Source: JANLQX01 sp031423635
GTDB lineage: Bacteria; Actinomycetota; Acidimicrobiia; Acidimicrobiales; JANYDT01
Assembly: GCA_031423635.1 (NCBI GenBank)
Contig: JANPFX010000082.1
Span: 55,546-119,545, forward strand
DNA length: 64,000 bases
Reading direction: 5' to 3'
The position numbers were made by a program, and so were the translations under genes. The first letter of the stretch is position 1. Every line of letters begins with the position of its first letter. This document shows, piece after piece, positions 28,901-36,605 of this stretch. The notes under the pieces were generated by a model. That model did no database searches. It saw nothing but the letters and a program-made list of their open reading frames with translations, and was not told the DNA's origin.

Positions 28901-31900
28901 GCGCCGGTAGCATTGGCGTTCGAATCCGTCGACGTGGTCGCTCCACCGCTCGCGACGAACGAATCGGTGAACACGTAGCCCATCGGTGCGGTGACCAGCA
29001 CGCGATACGTACCCGGTCGGAGGTTCGCGAACGAGTAGTTGCCGTTCGCGTCGGTGGTGGTGGCGTTCACCGGTGAACCGGATGCGTCGAGCACCGGATT
29101 GTTGGCGGCGTCGACCAGCCGGACCGTCACTCCGGCGATGCCATCCTCTCCCGCAGTCTGGATGCCGTCGCCGTTCGTGTCGTGCCACACGCGGTCACCG
29201 ATGGTGGCCGGCCGGATGAGTCCGGTATCGATCGAGGGGTTCGCCTCGTTCGACCGAAGCGTGGTCGAGGGCGATGCCCCGGACGGATTCGCGTCGGAGT
29301 CGGTGGTGTCAGTCGCCGTAGAGACGTCGCGGAGGGTGACGACCATTCCGGTCGGCACGGTCACGGTTACCACGTAGACACCGGGCACCACATTGCTGAA
29401 CTGGTAGACGCCGGTTCCGGATGTCGTCGTGGTCGTGCGAGGAGTGATGAGGACGCCCGACCCCGTTGTCCCGGTCAGCGTGACGGTCGCGCCCGCGACC
29501 GGGGGCTCGCCGACGTCCTGCGCTCCGTTCCCATCGGTGTCCTCCCAGACATAGTTCCCGATGGATGCGAACCGGTAGTACCCCGCGTCGACTCCGGTGT
29601 TGCTGACCCCGGAGTCGAGGGTGATCACGGGGGTGATTCCGGTGATGACATCGGCGTCGGAGTTCGTCGCCGTAGCACCGAAGCCGGTCGGTGTGGGCTG
29701 CCATCCGGCTCCGGTCGGGGCGGTGAACGAGACGCGGTAGTCCGCCGGGCGGAGGTTGGCGATCGACCAGAGTCCCGAACTGTCGGTGGTCGTGGTGACC
29801 GGGATGGTGAAGGAGGCCCCGGTGGCGTCGAGCAGCTCCACGGTTGCTCCGGAGATGCCGGGTTCGCCGGAGTCCTGGATGCCATTGGCGTTCAGGTCTT
29901 CCCAGACGCGGTCGCCGACCGTGGCGCGCTGGAACATGCCGGCGTCGAGGTTCGTCGTCGCCTGCCCTTCGGTGAGCGTGATGGTGCCGGTTCGCCCGAA
30001 CGTGGGTCCGGCGGTCGTTGACGCGTCCGAGTCCGTGTCGCTCGACAGGGGAGCGACAGCACTTGCTGTCGTGAACTCCCAGGCGAACGGCAGTCCGAAG
30101 GTGACCTGGTAGGCGCCGGGGGCGAGCAGGGCACCGGTGTTGTTGATGCCGGCCCGCGTGAACGTGTAGATCCCCGATGCATTGGTCGTGACTGAACCGG
30201 TGACGTCATCGGCCGTGCCGAACGCGCCGTCCAGACCGGCACCGCGCAGAGCTGCAGTCGCTCCGTTCACACCAGCGGTCTCGGAACCGCCTCGTGCTCC
30301 GTCTGCATTGGTATCGACCCACACCTGATCGCCGATGCTCACGGGGCGCGCCATGCCGACATCGATCGTCTGTTCCGCCGCCCCCGAGATGAGGGGGATC
30401 AACGCGGTCTGGTTGGTGGTGGTGTCGACGTCGGAGTCGGTGGTCGGCGTCGCACCGTTGATGGTGACGAGTGCGGGTGTGAGCTGATACCCCGACGGTC
30501 GCGTCACCACAATGACGCGATAGCTGCCGGGCGAGAGGTTGGTGAACGCGTAGGCCCCCGAGCCAGTAGTTGTCTGGTCCGCAATCGAGGTTCCCGAGGC
30601 ATCGATGGCCCTCACGCCGAGGGCATCGACGAGGCGCAGCACCGCGCCCGCCACGCCGTTCTCTCCTGCGTCGCGAACACCTGAGCCGTTGGTGTCGACC
30701 CAGACCAGGTCGCCGATCGATGACGTCCGGTACATGCCGCCGTCGACGGAGTTGTCGGTCTGATCCGAGATGAGCGTCATCGGATCCGAGACACCGGTCG
30801 CCCGGACGATGTCGGAGTCCGTGAGATCGGTGGCCGATGTCGAATTGAGGACGGTGAAGGCCCAGCCCGAGGGCTTCACGACGCCGATCCGATAGGTACC
30901 GGGAACGACGTTGCCGAAGGTGTAGATGCCGCCGCCGGCGGTCGTCGTCTGAATCGGGAGTCCGGCGTTGAGGACCGGGTTGCCGCTGTTGTCGAGCAGT
31001 CGCACGGTGACGCCGTCGACGCCGTCGTCGCCGACGTCACGCACGCCGTTGCCGTTCACGTCTTCCCACACGAGGTCGCCGAGCGTTGCGTACTTGTAGA
31101 GACCGGCGTCGATGGTGAGGTCGTTCGTGCCCGAGACGAGGGCGAAGGTCGCCGTGCTGCCCGTCGCCGGGTTGGCGTTGCTGTCGGTCGCTGTGACTCC
31201 TGCGCCGGCCGGGCTGAAGTTCCAGCCGGCACCCACCGGAGGCGTGAACCTCACGCGGTAGTCACCCGGCCGGATGTTCGGGATCGTCCAGGCCCCGAAC
31301 GCGTCGGTCGACGCCGTGATCGGCACTCCGAAGGAAGCACCGGATGCGTCGAGCAACTCGATCCCGACGGCGCTTACCGGAGGTTCGCTGATCTCCTGGA
31401 TGCCATTGGCGTTCAGGTCCTCCCACACGAAGTCGCCGAGCGTGACCCGCTTCCACACCCCTGCGTCGACATTGATCGTCGCCTCGTTGTCGTTCATCGT
31501 GAACGTCGCCGTGACGCCGGTCGTCTCGTTCGCGTCACTGTCGTTGTTCGACGACTTCGGAGCGCCGACAGAAGCCGGCGAGAACTCGTAGGTCGCAGGC
31601 AGTGCGAAGGTGAGCCGGTAGTCACCGGGTGGCAGCGGGGAGCCGGTGTTGTTCACCCCGGTCTTCGAGAAGGAGTACGCGCCGCCCCCGGCGGTGGTGG
31701 TCGAGCCGGAGAGGTCGTCCGCGGTGCCGAACACTGCGTCGAGACCGGCACCCTCGAGGGTGACCATCGCCCCGCTCACGCCAGCCGTGTCCGCAGCGTC
31801 GCGGGTGCCGTTGGAGTTGCGGTCGATCCAGAGGCGGTCGCCGATGGTGATGGCACGGAAGAATCCGGCGTCCACCGTGTTGTTGGTCTCGCCGGGGATC

Positions 31901-34900
31901 ACGCTGACGCTCGAGGAGCGACCGGTCCCCGCCAGCACATCGGAGTCGACCGTGTCGTCGCTCAGACGGTCGCTCGGGCTGAGGGTGTAGCCGATGGGAG
32001 GTACGACTCGCACCTGGTACGTGCCCGGTGGGAGTGCGCCGAACGAATACGCCCCGGTCGACGATGTGAGTTGTGAGCCCACGGGGTTCCCGAGCCCGTC
32101 GGCAACGGGGCCGCCACCCGCATCGGTGAGGAGGACGTTGGCTCCGGCCAGACCCGGTTCGCCGACGTCCTGGATGCCGTCAGCGTCAGCGTCGAGGAAC
32201 ACGAAGTTGCCGATGACCGCCGGCTCGTACAGGCCGGCATCCACCGTGGTGATGTTCTCGTTGGAGAGCACGACGAATCGCGTCGTCTGGCCGCTGGCGA
32301 TCAGGGCATCGGAGTCTGTGTCGGAGGTGAGAGGTGTCGCGACGGCCCGAGGCGAGAAGTACAGCCCGGGAGGTCGGGTGAACACGATCTGATAGCCGGT
32401 CGCATCCGAAGGCATCAGGGTGTCGATCAGGTACGCCCCGGTGAGCGGGTCGGACGTAGTGACACGGTTGACCGCGTTGCCGAGGATGTCGGTGCCGGAC
32501 AGCGTGACGGTGACTCCGCCGGGGAGGACCAAACCGTTGTCGCCGGCGTCGCGGACACCGTTGCCGTTCACGTCCTTCCACACCAGATCGCCGACCTTCG
32601 AGAGCGGGTAGACGGTCCGTGACCCGGTGGTGTTCGGGGTGATGACGCGGATGTTGGGATTCGAGGGGTTCGTCGGCAGCGTGCGGTACTCGGTGAGCGT
32701 GACGGTGTTGGTGAGGCCGGGAGTGAGCAGCGGCGACGGAGTGACCGGAGTGTCGACGGTGGCGGTGTAGCGGACCTTCTTCGAGCTTCCTGGAGCAATC
32801 TGATCGATCTGTGCACTTAGCGTCTGGCCGGAGAACGATGCGCTGTCGGGGCCGGCGACCGCCGCGCCGTCGATCAGGATGCTGGCCGGATTCGGCGTCA
32901 GGTTGACCGGGACCACGTCGTTCGCCTTGACCTCGAATGCCCGGCCCGTCCCGGTGTTGGCGAGCGTTATCTCGTAGGTGACCACATCACCGGGGAGCAC
33001 CCCCCGCTGTGGCACGCGCGCCGGCGTTGTCGACGCGATTGCCTTCGCGACGGTGACGTTCGGGACGGTGACGTTGACGGTGGCGTTCGGTGACGTCCTC
33101 ACGACCGGGATACCACCGATGGTGGGGCGCGAAGAAAAGGCAGCAGTGTTGACGATGTCGAAACCGTCGGTGTTCGCGACGGCATCCGCGACGGCGGCGT
33201 CGATGTCGAGTGTCAGCACCGCCGTCTCGCCGACGGTGCTCGTGTTGTCGAACGGGTCCAGAAGGCCGACGTCGATCGAGTTACCGCTGCCGCTCGTGGC
33301 GAGGAGGTTTCCGACGGTGATGTCGGTCGCCCCGCGCTCGAGCTTCGCGGTCCACGTGACGTTCGTGAGGTTGCTCGGAACGGCGTCGAGCACGTGCGCG
33401 TCGATCAGCTTCGTGCGCGGAAGATCCACCGTGACGCGGTACTTCACCGGGTCGCCGATGCGGACGTCGGGGATGCATCCAGATCCGACACACGTCGGAA
33501 GGGTGACCGTCTTCGTCGGGGTCGGGGTGACGACGGTGACCGAAACCGTGTCGTTCAGGACAGCGCTGAGGTTCGATGTCCGGGTCGTGTCGAGGTTCGA
33601 GGTCGGGACGTAGGTGAAGGTGCCTGCCGCGGTGTTGATCGGGTTCTGGTAGCTCGTGATGCCTGCCGTGTTGGTCTCGACGGCGCCGGAGTTCACCGTG
33701 TCCGGGATGGCCACGCGGTACCGCAGCGTGACCGCGGGGCTGACGGCCGAACTCACGGCAACGGTGGGTACCGTCCAATCGATGTGCGGGAACGGAGCGG
33801 CAACGCAGCTACCACCGCCGGTGATCGAGGCGGAGACCACGTCGGCACACGTGATGGCCAGGGGCGTGCTCGGGAGGCGGTCCCAGACCGTCACGGTCTT
33901 CGCCGCGATGTCCCCGGTGTTGTGGAGATCGATCCGGTACGTGACGTGGTCGAAGGCCTGTACCGCGATGCCGTCGCCCTGATCCGGCCCAGTCGAACTG
34001 AACACGGCGGAGTAGTCACCGGGATAGACGGGGCTGGCGTTGGCCGGACGCTCGACGGTGTCCACGCCCTTGCGGACCTTGGGTAGCGGCATCGACCACA
34101 CGATGCCGGTGTTCACCCGTTGCGCGAACACCTGTCCGGCGGTGTTGACGGAGGTGAGCTTGAGCAGGTTGTCGGTGAGGTCGCCGGCGGTGGCTGTCTC
34201 GGGGTTCACGAGTTCGACGGCGACGGTCACTTCGAACGTCTCGCCGATGTTGTCGATGCTGCCGATCGACCACTCGAGGGTTCCTCCGCCGTCGGTCAGC
34301 GAAACGCCGGACACGTCGGGTTCGGGAGAGGCGGCAACCGGAGCGGTGGCGGCCGGAATGGTCACGGTGTTGGCCGCCGTCGTGCGTGCCGACCCGGGGA
34401 TGTATCGCATCCCGTTCGGCAGGAAGTCCGTCACCTTCACGCTCGACGCGGAGATGTTCACGGGCACGAACGCCCGCAGCTTGAAGCACGCGATGTCGCC
34501 GGTGGCGTACCCGCCCGTGCTCGTTGATGTGTAGGCGACTGTTCCCGCTGCGCAGTCGACACCGACGGCACTCGACACGGCCATGGCGTTTGGTAACGAA
34601 GACCGGATTGCTGCCTTCTTGTCCAGTTGGACGCTGATCCCCGCAACGCCGGCGCTCGCGTCGTCCTGAATGGACTCGCCTTCAGCCTGGCTACCGAGTT
34701 CGTTTCCAGGAGCGGGGTCGCCGGGCGCCTCCTTCTCGATCTGCCCGTTCACGTAGGAGTAGTTGGTGAAGTCGTCGTTGGTGAGGACGGCTTGGCCGTT
34801 CTGGTACGTCGGACGGACTCTCGACGTGAACGTCACGACCACGGTTGTGTTCGGAGCCACCGACGCGAGCGCCGGCACGACGGTGGAGTCCCACGTGACG

Positions 34901-36411
34901 GCGTAGGTTCCGTCGCCACCGAGGGTCACGCTCGCGTGGAACGGTGAGTTCACGACGACAGGAGTCCCGTTCAGGGTGATAACGGGAACGTTCCCGGAGG
35001 TGCAGTTGGGGTCTGCGGGGACGGGCATTCCCTCCGGGCAGGTGCCGTTGGGAAGGCGATCGGTGATCGTCATGCCGTTCACGCGTCGGTACTCGCTCGT
35101 TCGGGTCGTCAGCGTGCTGGTGATCAAAGCGGCGTGGACAACGCTGCCCGACGCCGACGTGTCCATCGCCAGGTCCTCGGCTTGAAAGGACGCTGATGCG
35201 GTGTCGCTGTAGAACGTTCCCGCACCGAGAACCCGGGGGCCGGAGTAGGCGGCTCCTGCGCTGGCCGAGTTCGTGCCTGCCTGTTCTGCGCCATCGGCAA
35301 GCGTCGACGGGGCGACCTGCGCCTCCTCCGTCCACGGTCCCGTGTTGTTCCCGAGGTTCGCACCCTGTTGCCCGCTCGCCGGTGTCGGGACGATTCCGGT
35401 GAACGGTCGGTTCTCACGCAGGGGGATGCCGGCGCGATAGGTGATCGTCTGGGTCCCACCGGCGGCGAGTTGGGAGCCCGGACCCGACGCTGGGAACGTC
35501 CACCGAACCCAGGTGGTGCCGATCGGTGGTGTGAACACGGTGCCTGCCGAGTTCGCCACCGGTGTCGAGCCGTTCATCGTCGTGATCGTCACCGTGGGGC
35601 TGCCGAGCGCGCCGACGTAGCCGCACGCGCTCGGGCTGAGACGGGCCGAACCGGTGTACTCGACCGCCCCCGCCGGCGTGTTGTCCGTTGTGGTGCAGCC
35701 GAGCAGTTCGAGGTCCGGGGGGAGGAAGTCGTCCACCGTGAAGGCCCCCGTGGGGGCGATCAGGTTGTTCTCGATCGTGAGGGTGAACGACGCCGAATTG
35801 GTGTGCACGCCCCGGAGCAGTTCGCCGCCGCCGGACTTTCGCAGTTGGTACGGGATGACGGTGGTGTTCACCGACCCGCTGGTCCCCGAGCCCGGGGCCG
35901 TCGACGAGTTCACGGTCCCGTTGGCGAGGAATTTCACCAGTACCCGCGGATCGGTGTTCGAGTACGCCTGACCCGTGGTGGCGAAGACGCTGCCGACCGG
36001 ATGGGCGACCGGATCCACCGCGACACTGATGCCGATCGACTGGCACACGTTCGTCTGCAGGTCGCTGACGTTGTTCCACACGAGCGTCGTCTGGCCTGCT
36101 GCCGGACTGTTCGGGTAGGTCATCGGGGCGGTTGCTGTGCCGCTGGTGCTCACGTAAGACAGGCCGACGGGGAGGACTTGGCGGAACGTCACGTTGTAGG
36201 TGTCTGGACCGAAGGGATTGCACGCGCGCAAGGTGTAGGAGACGTTCCCCCCCTGCAGCACCTCGCCCGTACCCCCGAGGACCACGGAGAGCGTCGGTGC
36301 CGCTTCGACGCGCATGGCTGGGCCCACGACCAGGCAGGTGAGCAGCACGAGGACAGACGCGACGAGTCTGCGGACGCGTTTGCCCGGCATCTGGGCGCGT
36401 GGAGAAGACAT
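19912..36411 (-). CDS. Giant cell-wall-anchored surface protein with SdrD B-like repeats and LAFTG signal
   Basis: The 5,499-residue protein is secreted and predicted to be sortase-anchored. A signal peptide is visible (basic KRVRRLVASVLVLLTCLVV, cleavage after about VEA, near residue 33). Residues about 35-1270 are DUF11/isopeptide-type extracellular domains (for example MTITDRLPNG, VKVTDFLPNGMRYIPGSA). Residues about 1270-5375 are roughly 35 SdrD B-like domains, each starting like GDRVWEDLNGNGIQDSGEPG, a Ca-binding-type DxNxNGxxD loop. A Thr/Ala-rich stalk follows, then LAFTG (20008-20022), a hydrophobic helix and a basic tail RRRQTR. I chose ATG 36411, which directly precedes the signal peptide; the frame is open to 37008 but that part overlaps the methyltransferase gene. 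The likely role is adhesion or a surface fibre. No frameshift is seen. Confidence 0.9.
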   Translation of the reverse strand: MSSPRAQMPGKRVRRLVASVLVLLTCLVVGPAMRVEAAPTLSVVLGGTGEVLQGGNVSYTLRACNPFGPDTYNVTFRQVLPVGLSYVSTSGTATAPMTYPNSPAAGQTTLVWNNVSDLQTNVCQSIGISVAVDPVAHPVGSVFATTGQAYSNTDPRVLVKFLANGTVNSSTAPGSGTSGSVNTTVIPYQLRKSGGGELLRGVHTNSASFTLTIENNLIAPTGAFTVDDFLPPDLELLGCTTTDNTPAGAVEYTGSARLSPSACGYVGALGSPTVTITTMNGSTPVANSAGTVFTPPIGTTWVRWTFPASGPGSQLAAGGTQTITYRAGIPLRENRPFTGIVPTPASGQQGANLGNNTGPWTEEAQVAPSTLADGAEQAGTNSASAGAAYSGPRVLGAGTFYSDTASASFQAEDLAMDTSASGSVVHAALITSTLTTRTSEYRRVNGMTITDRLPNGTCPEGMPVPADPNCTSGNVPVITLNGTPVVVNSPFHASVTLGGDGTYAVTWDSTVVPALASVAPNTTVVVTFTSRVRPTYQNGQAVLTNDDFTNYSYVNGQIEKEAPGDPAPGNELGSQAEGESIQDDASAGVAGISVQLDKKAAIRSSLPNAMAVSSAVGVDCAAGTVAYTSTSTGGYATGDIACFKLRAFVPVNISASSVKVTDFLPNGMRYIPGSARTTAANTVTIPAATAPVAASPEPDVSGVSLTDGGGTLEWSIGSIDNIGETFEVTVAVELVNPETATAGDLTDNLLKLTSVNTAGQVFAQRVNTGIVWSMPLPKVRKGVDTVERPANASPVYPGDYSAVFSSTGPDQGDGIAVQAFDHVTYRIDLHNTGDIAAKTVTVWDRLPSTPLAITCADVVSASITGGGSCVAAPFPHIDWTVPTVAVSSAVSPAVTLRYRVAIPDTVNSGAVETNTAGITSYQNPINTAAGTFTYVPTSNLDTTRTSNLSAVLNDTVSVTVVTPTPTKTVTLPTCVGSGCIPDVRIGDPVKYRVTVDLPRTKLIDAHVLDAVPSNLTNVTWTAKLERGATDITVGNLLATSGSGNSIDVGLLDPFDNTSTVGETAVLTLDIDAAVADAVANTDGFDIVNTAAFSSRPTIGGIPVVRTSPNATVNVTVPNVTVAKAIASTTPARVPQRGVLPGDVVTYEITLANTGTGRAFEVKANDVVPVNLTPNPASILIDGAAVAGPDSASFSGQTLSAQIDQIAPGSSKKVRYTATVDTPVTPSPLLTPGLTNTVTLTEYRTLPTNPSNPNIRVITPNTTGSRTVYPLSKVGDLVWKDVNGNGVRDAGDNGLVLPGGVTVTLSGTDILGNAVNRVTTSDPLTGAYLIDTLMPSDATGYQIVFTRPPGLYFSPRAVATPLTSDTDSDALIASGQTTRFVVLSNENITTVDAGLYEPAVIGNFVFLDADADGIQDVGEPGLAGANVLLTDAGGGPVADGLGNPVGSQLTSSTGAYSFGALPPGTYQVRVVPPIGYTLSPSDRLSDDTVDSDVLAGTGRSSSVSVIPGETNNTVDAGFFRAITIGDRLWIDRNSNGTRDAADTAGVSGAMVTLEGAGLDAVFGTADDLSGSTTTAGGGAYSFSKTGVNNTGSPLPPGDYRLTFALPATYEFSPASVGAPKSSNNDSDANETTGVTATFTMNDNEATINVDAGVWKRVTLGDFVWEDLNANGIQEISEPPVSAVGIELLDASGASFGVPITASTDAFGAWTIPNIRPGDYRVRFTPPVGAGWNFSPAGAGVTATDSNANPATGSTATFALVSGTNDLTIDAGLYKYATLGDLVWEDVNGNGVRDVGDDGVDGVTVRLLDNSGNPVLNAGLPIQTTTAGGGIYTFGNVVPGTYRIGVVKPSGWAFTVLNSTSATDLTDSDIVRATGVSDPMTLISDQTDNSVDGGMYRTSSIGDLVWVDTNGSGVRDAGENGVAGAVLRLVDALGVRAIDASGTSIADQTTTGSGAYAFTNLSPGSYRVIVVTRPSGYQLTPALVTINGATPTTDSDVDTTTNQTALIPLISGAAEQTIDVGMARPVSIGDQVWVDTNADGARGGSETAGVNGATAALRGAGLDGAFGTADDVTGSVTTNASGIYTFTRAGINNTGALLAPGAYQVTFGLPFAWEFTTASAVAPLSSDTDSDASTTAGPTFGRTGTITLTEGQATTNLDAGMFQRATVGDRVWEDLNANGIQDSGEPGISGATVELLDATGASFTIPVTTTTDSSGLWSIANLRPADYRVSFTAPTGAGWQPTPTGFGATATNSDADVITGITPVITLDSGVSNTGVDAGYYRFASIGNYVWEDTDGNGAQDVGEPPVAGATVTLTGTTGSGVLITPRTTTTTSGTGVYQFSNVVPGVYVVTVTVPTGMVVTLRDVSTATDTTDSDANPSGASPSTTLRSNEANPSIDTGLIRPATIGDRVWHDTNGDGIQTAGEDGIAGVTVRLVDAANNPVLDASGSPVNATTTDANGNYSFANLRPGTYRVLVTAPMGYVFTDSFVASGGATTSTDSNANATGATTLVSLISDETNSTIDTGLFRGVVIGDQVWDDTNADGTRQVTETTGVGGVTVRLLNSSSAVIATVTTASDGTYSFTRSGPDNSGALLREGDYRVEFVRPSGYLPSPPSTSSPRASGLDSDADLATGRTAVFGVPDGVTTTHIDAGFFAAASVGDRVWDDTNANGIQDSGEPGLDGVTVELVEGTAVIRTAVTSGGGTYVFDNLVPGTYRVHFTTPSGWTPSPIGRGSGATNSDASLITGTTPPFTLQSGQSPTDVDAGFFRTAGLGDRVWEDLNGNGVQDIGEPGVANVRVRLLDAAGVQVADAAGDPITQLTTGSGNYRFDGLAPGIYRIRIDAPSGFTLTAANVGPNTTDSDLNKTSGISGSTTLGSGEVNLTLDAGIVNLPIISGYVYVDADNDGIRDTGEAPIVGAVITLTGVDVFGTSTTRATNTGADGYYQFTGLEASSLAGYSLTETQPSGYLDGRDTVGTAGGSLGGPIPSRDVLTGIVVGSSTNSARNNFGELLAGGVSGSVYVDITDDGNRQVGEPGIAAVSIALTGTDDLGNVINRVTTTAADGSFAFTGLRPGIYVVTEVTQPASYVDGAERAGTAGGTTTTNDQISSIAIASGTMSTGNLFGEKPPVPVAYTSISGAVRIDPNTNGTRDTGENGTVAGVTITLRDGGGLVVVTTTTDVNGNYSFAGIPVGDYSVIETQPTGYGSSSPNTLSVTAPVGGLSGQDFFDTTSSLAGQVFVDADNDGIDDSGEQPIGGITIRVTGIDVNGRSVNLATDTSVDGTWKIDGLVAGLYTVTEPTQPTGYGDGRDAIGTLGGTRPGNGIGTDSVTAITVGVGVNGTGYDFGEISSTASVSGNVYLDRNRDSVRDAGVDSPLAGVVVVLRNTSGDEIARTTTGNDGTYRFDNLVAGADYRIDQVTPAGLGRSENPTTIAVNGLAATGVTAQNFGDTVSTISGFVYVDANDNGVRNAGETAISGVTITLSGVDANGNTVSRTTVSNASGAWTFTDLLSGSYSVVETQPPSYADGQDTAGTVGGTVADDRIVSIAMGAGIDASSYLFGERQNTTSLSGSVFIDASGNGVIDSGDTGLGGVSITLRDAGNNVIATALTIPDGTYSFTNLVPGTYSVTETQPNGYGSSTPNVFPTVTVPLDGVTNINFGETTGSLAGRVYVATTNDGVRQVSESTGISGVTITLTGIDVNGPVSRITSTDATGAYQFINLLAGTYAVSETQPGGYTDAIDSLGTINATAQGTLGNDNITAITMPAAGTGIGYDFAEGQAAPTGAFVSGVVYLDAGANGSLDAGDTGLGGWTIELLNNAGSVVASVTSAADGTFRITNLGTNNTGAALPAGVYSIRETQKATHGSSTPNLIASLNIPPTGRSDQNFGETLSSLGGRVVIDTNDDGIADPTETGVSGVVLTLTGTDALGAALSRTTTTGVDGSYVFRGVPSGSYTVTETQPGAYDDGREHVGTVNGSSTGALIPTDAIGSIVLPPGVVSLGVAYDFGELLRPVVTGATLTGTVFLDRNRSGSSPDSGEPGLGGVTLTLFDALNNLVGTTTTAPDGTYAFAGLRPGTHRIVETQPIGLGTTTPNTLSSLTVLAGGLANVNFGEIGASLAGQVYVDTNDDGVRQTPAEVAVAGVIVTLSGTDANGAAVNRTTNTAVDGTYRFDDLLAGTYGISETQPAAYLDGLDAVGAITGPNPSANPGTLGNDAITAIALPIEGVGTGYDFGEKVRPTPAGTAFLEGVVWVDANSSATIDSGEAGLAGVRLTLRNPSNVVIDTMLTGPDGRYRFTNLAPGTYSVVETQPSGYTSTTPDSIPSAVVPLGGLSNQNFGERLTTGTTGTTTSLRGSVWIDRNANGSIDTGEAGLGGVILTLLDSTGSSVSTTVTKPDGFYAFTNLAPGTYSVSEAQPPAYGSSTPNILSALSIPPVGLSGVNFGETTASVTGFVYVDANNDGVKAPTSTERGIGGVSVNLIGVDVNGVPVSASTTTGPDGSFVFTGLPAATYGVIETQPAGYGDGIDTAGSTGVAGADSITAIVVNPGGVSTGHLFGEQETLPTTVFVRGTVFLDRDRNSSAGPGDGVIVGVAVQLRDGSGVLIGTSITGADGTYLFTGLTPGAPYTVTEVQPIGFGSSLRSTNAEAITAPASGGISEIDFGDTLSSIAGSVFDDVDGNGERTSVVGPAEPGISGVTVTLNGTTAAGSSVTRTTATSPDGSYAFTDLPAGIYTITETQPSGWSDGQDAAGTVGGGVGNDVIADISLPLDTQASGYTFGERVPSAAVTTTISGVVFVDRGADGLTANGLRDTGEPGVLGVTLVLRDSNGAEVARTTTLGDGSYSFPNVAPGTYTVEEIQPLNYGSSTPNTLSSLTVPATGLTGVNFGETLGAIIGIVYSDADNNGVQDSGEPGIGGVTITLTGKDRANNAVTRTATTLSDGTYSFLDLLASDATGYTVTEGQPAGWMDGLDTSSVHGTIGDDVVSGVVLAPGEQTPVGRFGELAPVAVGDRVWDDLNGNGIQDPSEPGIDGVSVTLVGIDDRGAPVNRSTTTSSAAGSAGGWLIDALRPGTYTVTFAMPGMVATATTVAGGTRATDSDARANGSTASFELRANIDLVSTGSDDRDVDGGLYTPISVGDYVWRDDDLDGIQDAGEPPVDNVPVTLRHAGPDGVFGTTDDRIATTTTDSSGTYLFANVAPGSVTVVIDPPPRYGHSPQGFAAGDPTGGGANALIDSNIDPVTHSAEVLLVSGLDRADVDAGLIPKGSLGGRVWNDGTSSGDGRQGPGEPGISAVVVRLLYPDGTPVLAGDGSPLTVVSDPDGTYLFDDIVARSYIVSFDVTNGLKVTTPGVGDPTGDSDIDTKTFRTSVIVVSPLANIRHVDAGLISPIPPFLVPPSTAATTTRAPAQSTTTAASSTVGRVPSSSQITTAVPTSTVAARAVTTIVAATTTTTTGAARRADTVAKNAQPKPATDVRSRLAFTGAELGTLIMVGLALAVSGALLVHTASRRRQTR
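20290..32600 (-). repeat. Array of about 35 SdrD B-like domain repeats
   Basis: Counting on the translation gives 13 units of type A (G-D-x-V-W start, about 124 residues, each ending near D-A-G-x-x), roughly 32600-27755. Next come 19 alternating units (27755-21440) of a long type B ending in Y-D-F-G-E and a short type C ending in V-N-F-G-E-T, about 111 residues on average. Three more A units (21440-20290) follow. Repeats are diverged at the DNA level; only short stretches are identical, so recent unit duplication is not evident. Boundaries are approximate. Confidence 0.85.
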
Positions 36412-36605
36412 GACGGGACAGTCATCGACACGACGGGATCCCCGCTGTAGGTCGGAGGGACCAGGCGGATGGATCGATTGCCCCAGTGACCGGCAGTCGG
36501 AGGCCGATGGCCCGGCGATCTCCTGAACCTGGGCAGGTCCCCCATACCTCTTCTTGCGAGAGCGCGGGAATGTTCGTTGGCGCGTCATTCGCGCGACGAG
36601 TGGCG

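Noticed and set aside
26827..29076. 749-codon frame on the plus strand opposite the giant surface protein gene
   Set aside because: It is the antisense shadow of the repeat array; high GC and Gly/Asp/Val-rich sense codons keep the opposite frame open. Its product is Arg/Gly/Asp-rich with no domain.
20290..32600. CRISPR array or DNA-level satellite in the long repeat region
   Set aside because: The periodicity is at protein level with about 330-370-base units, is diverged in DNA, and stays in one frame throughout.
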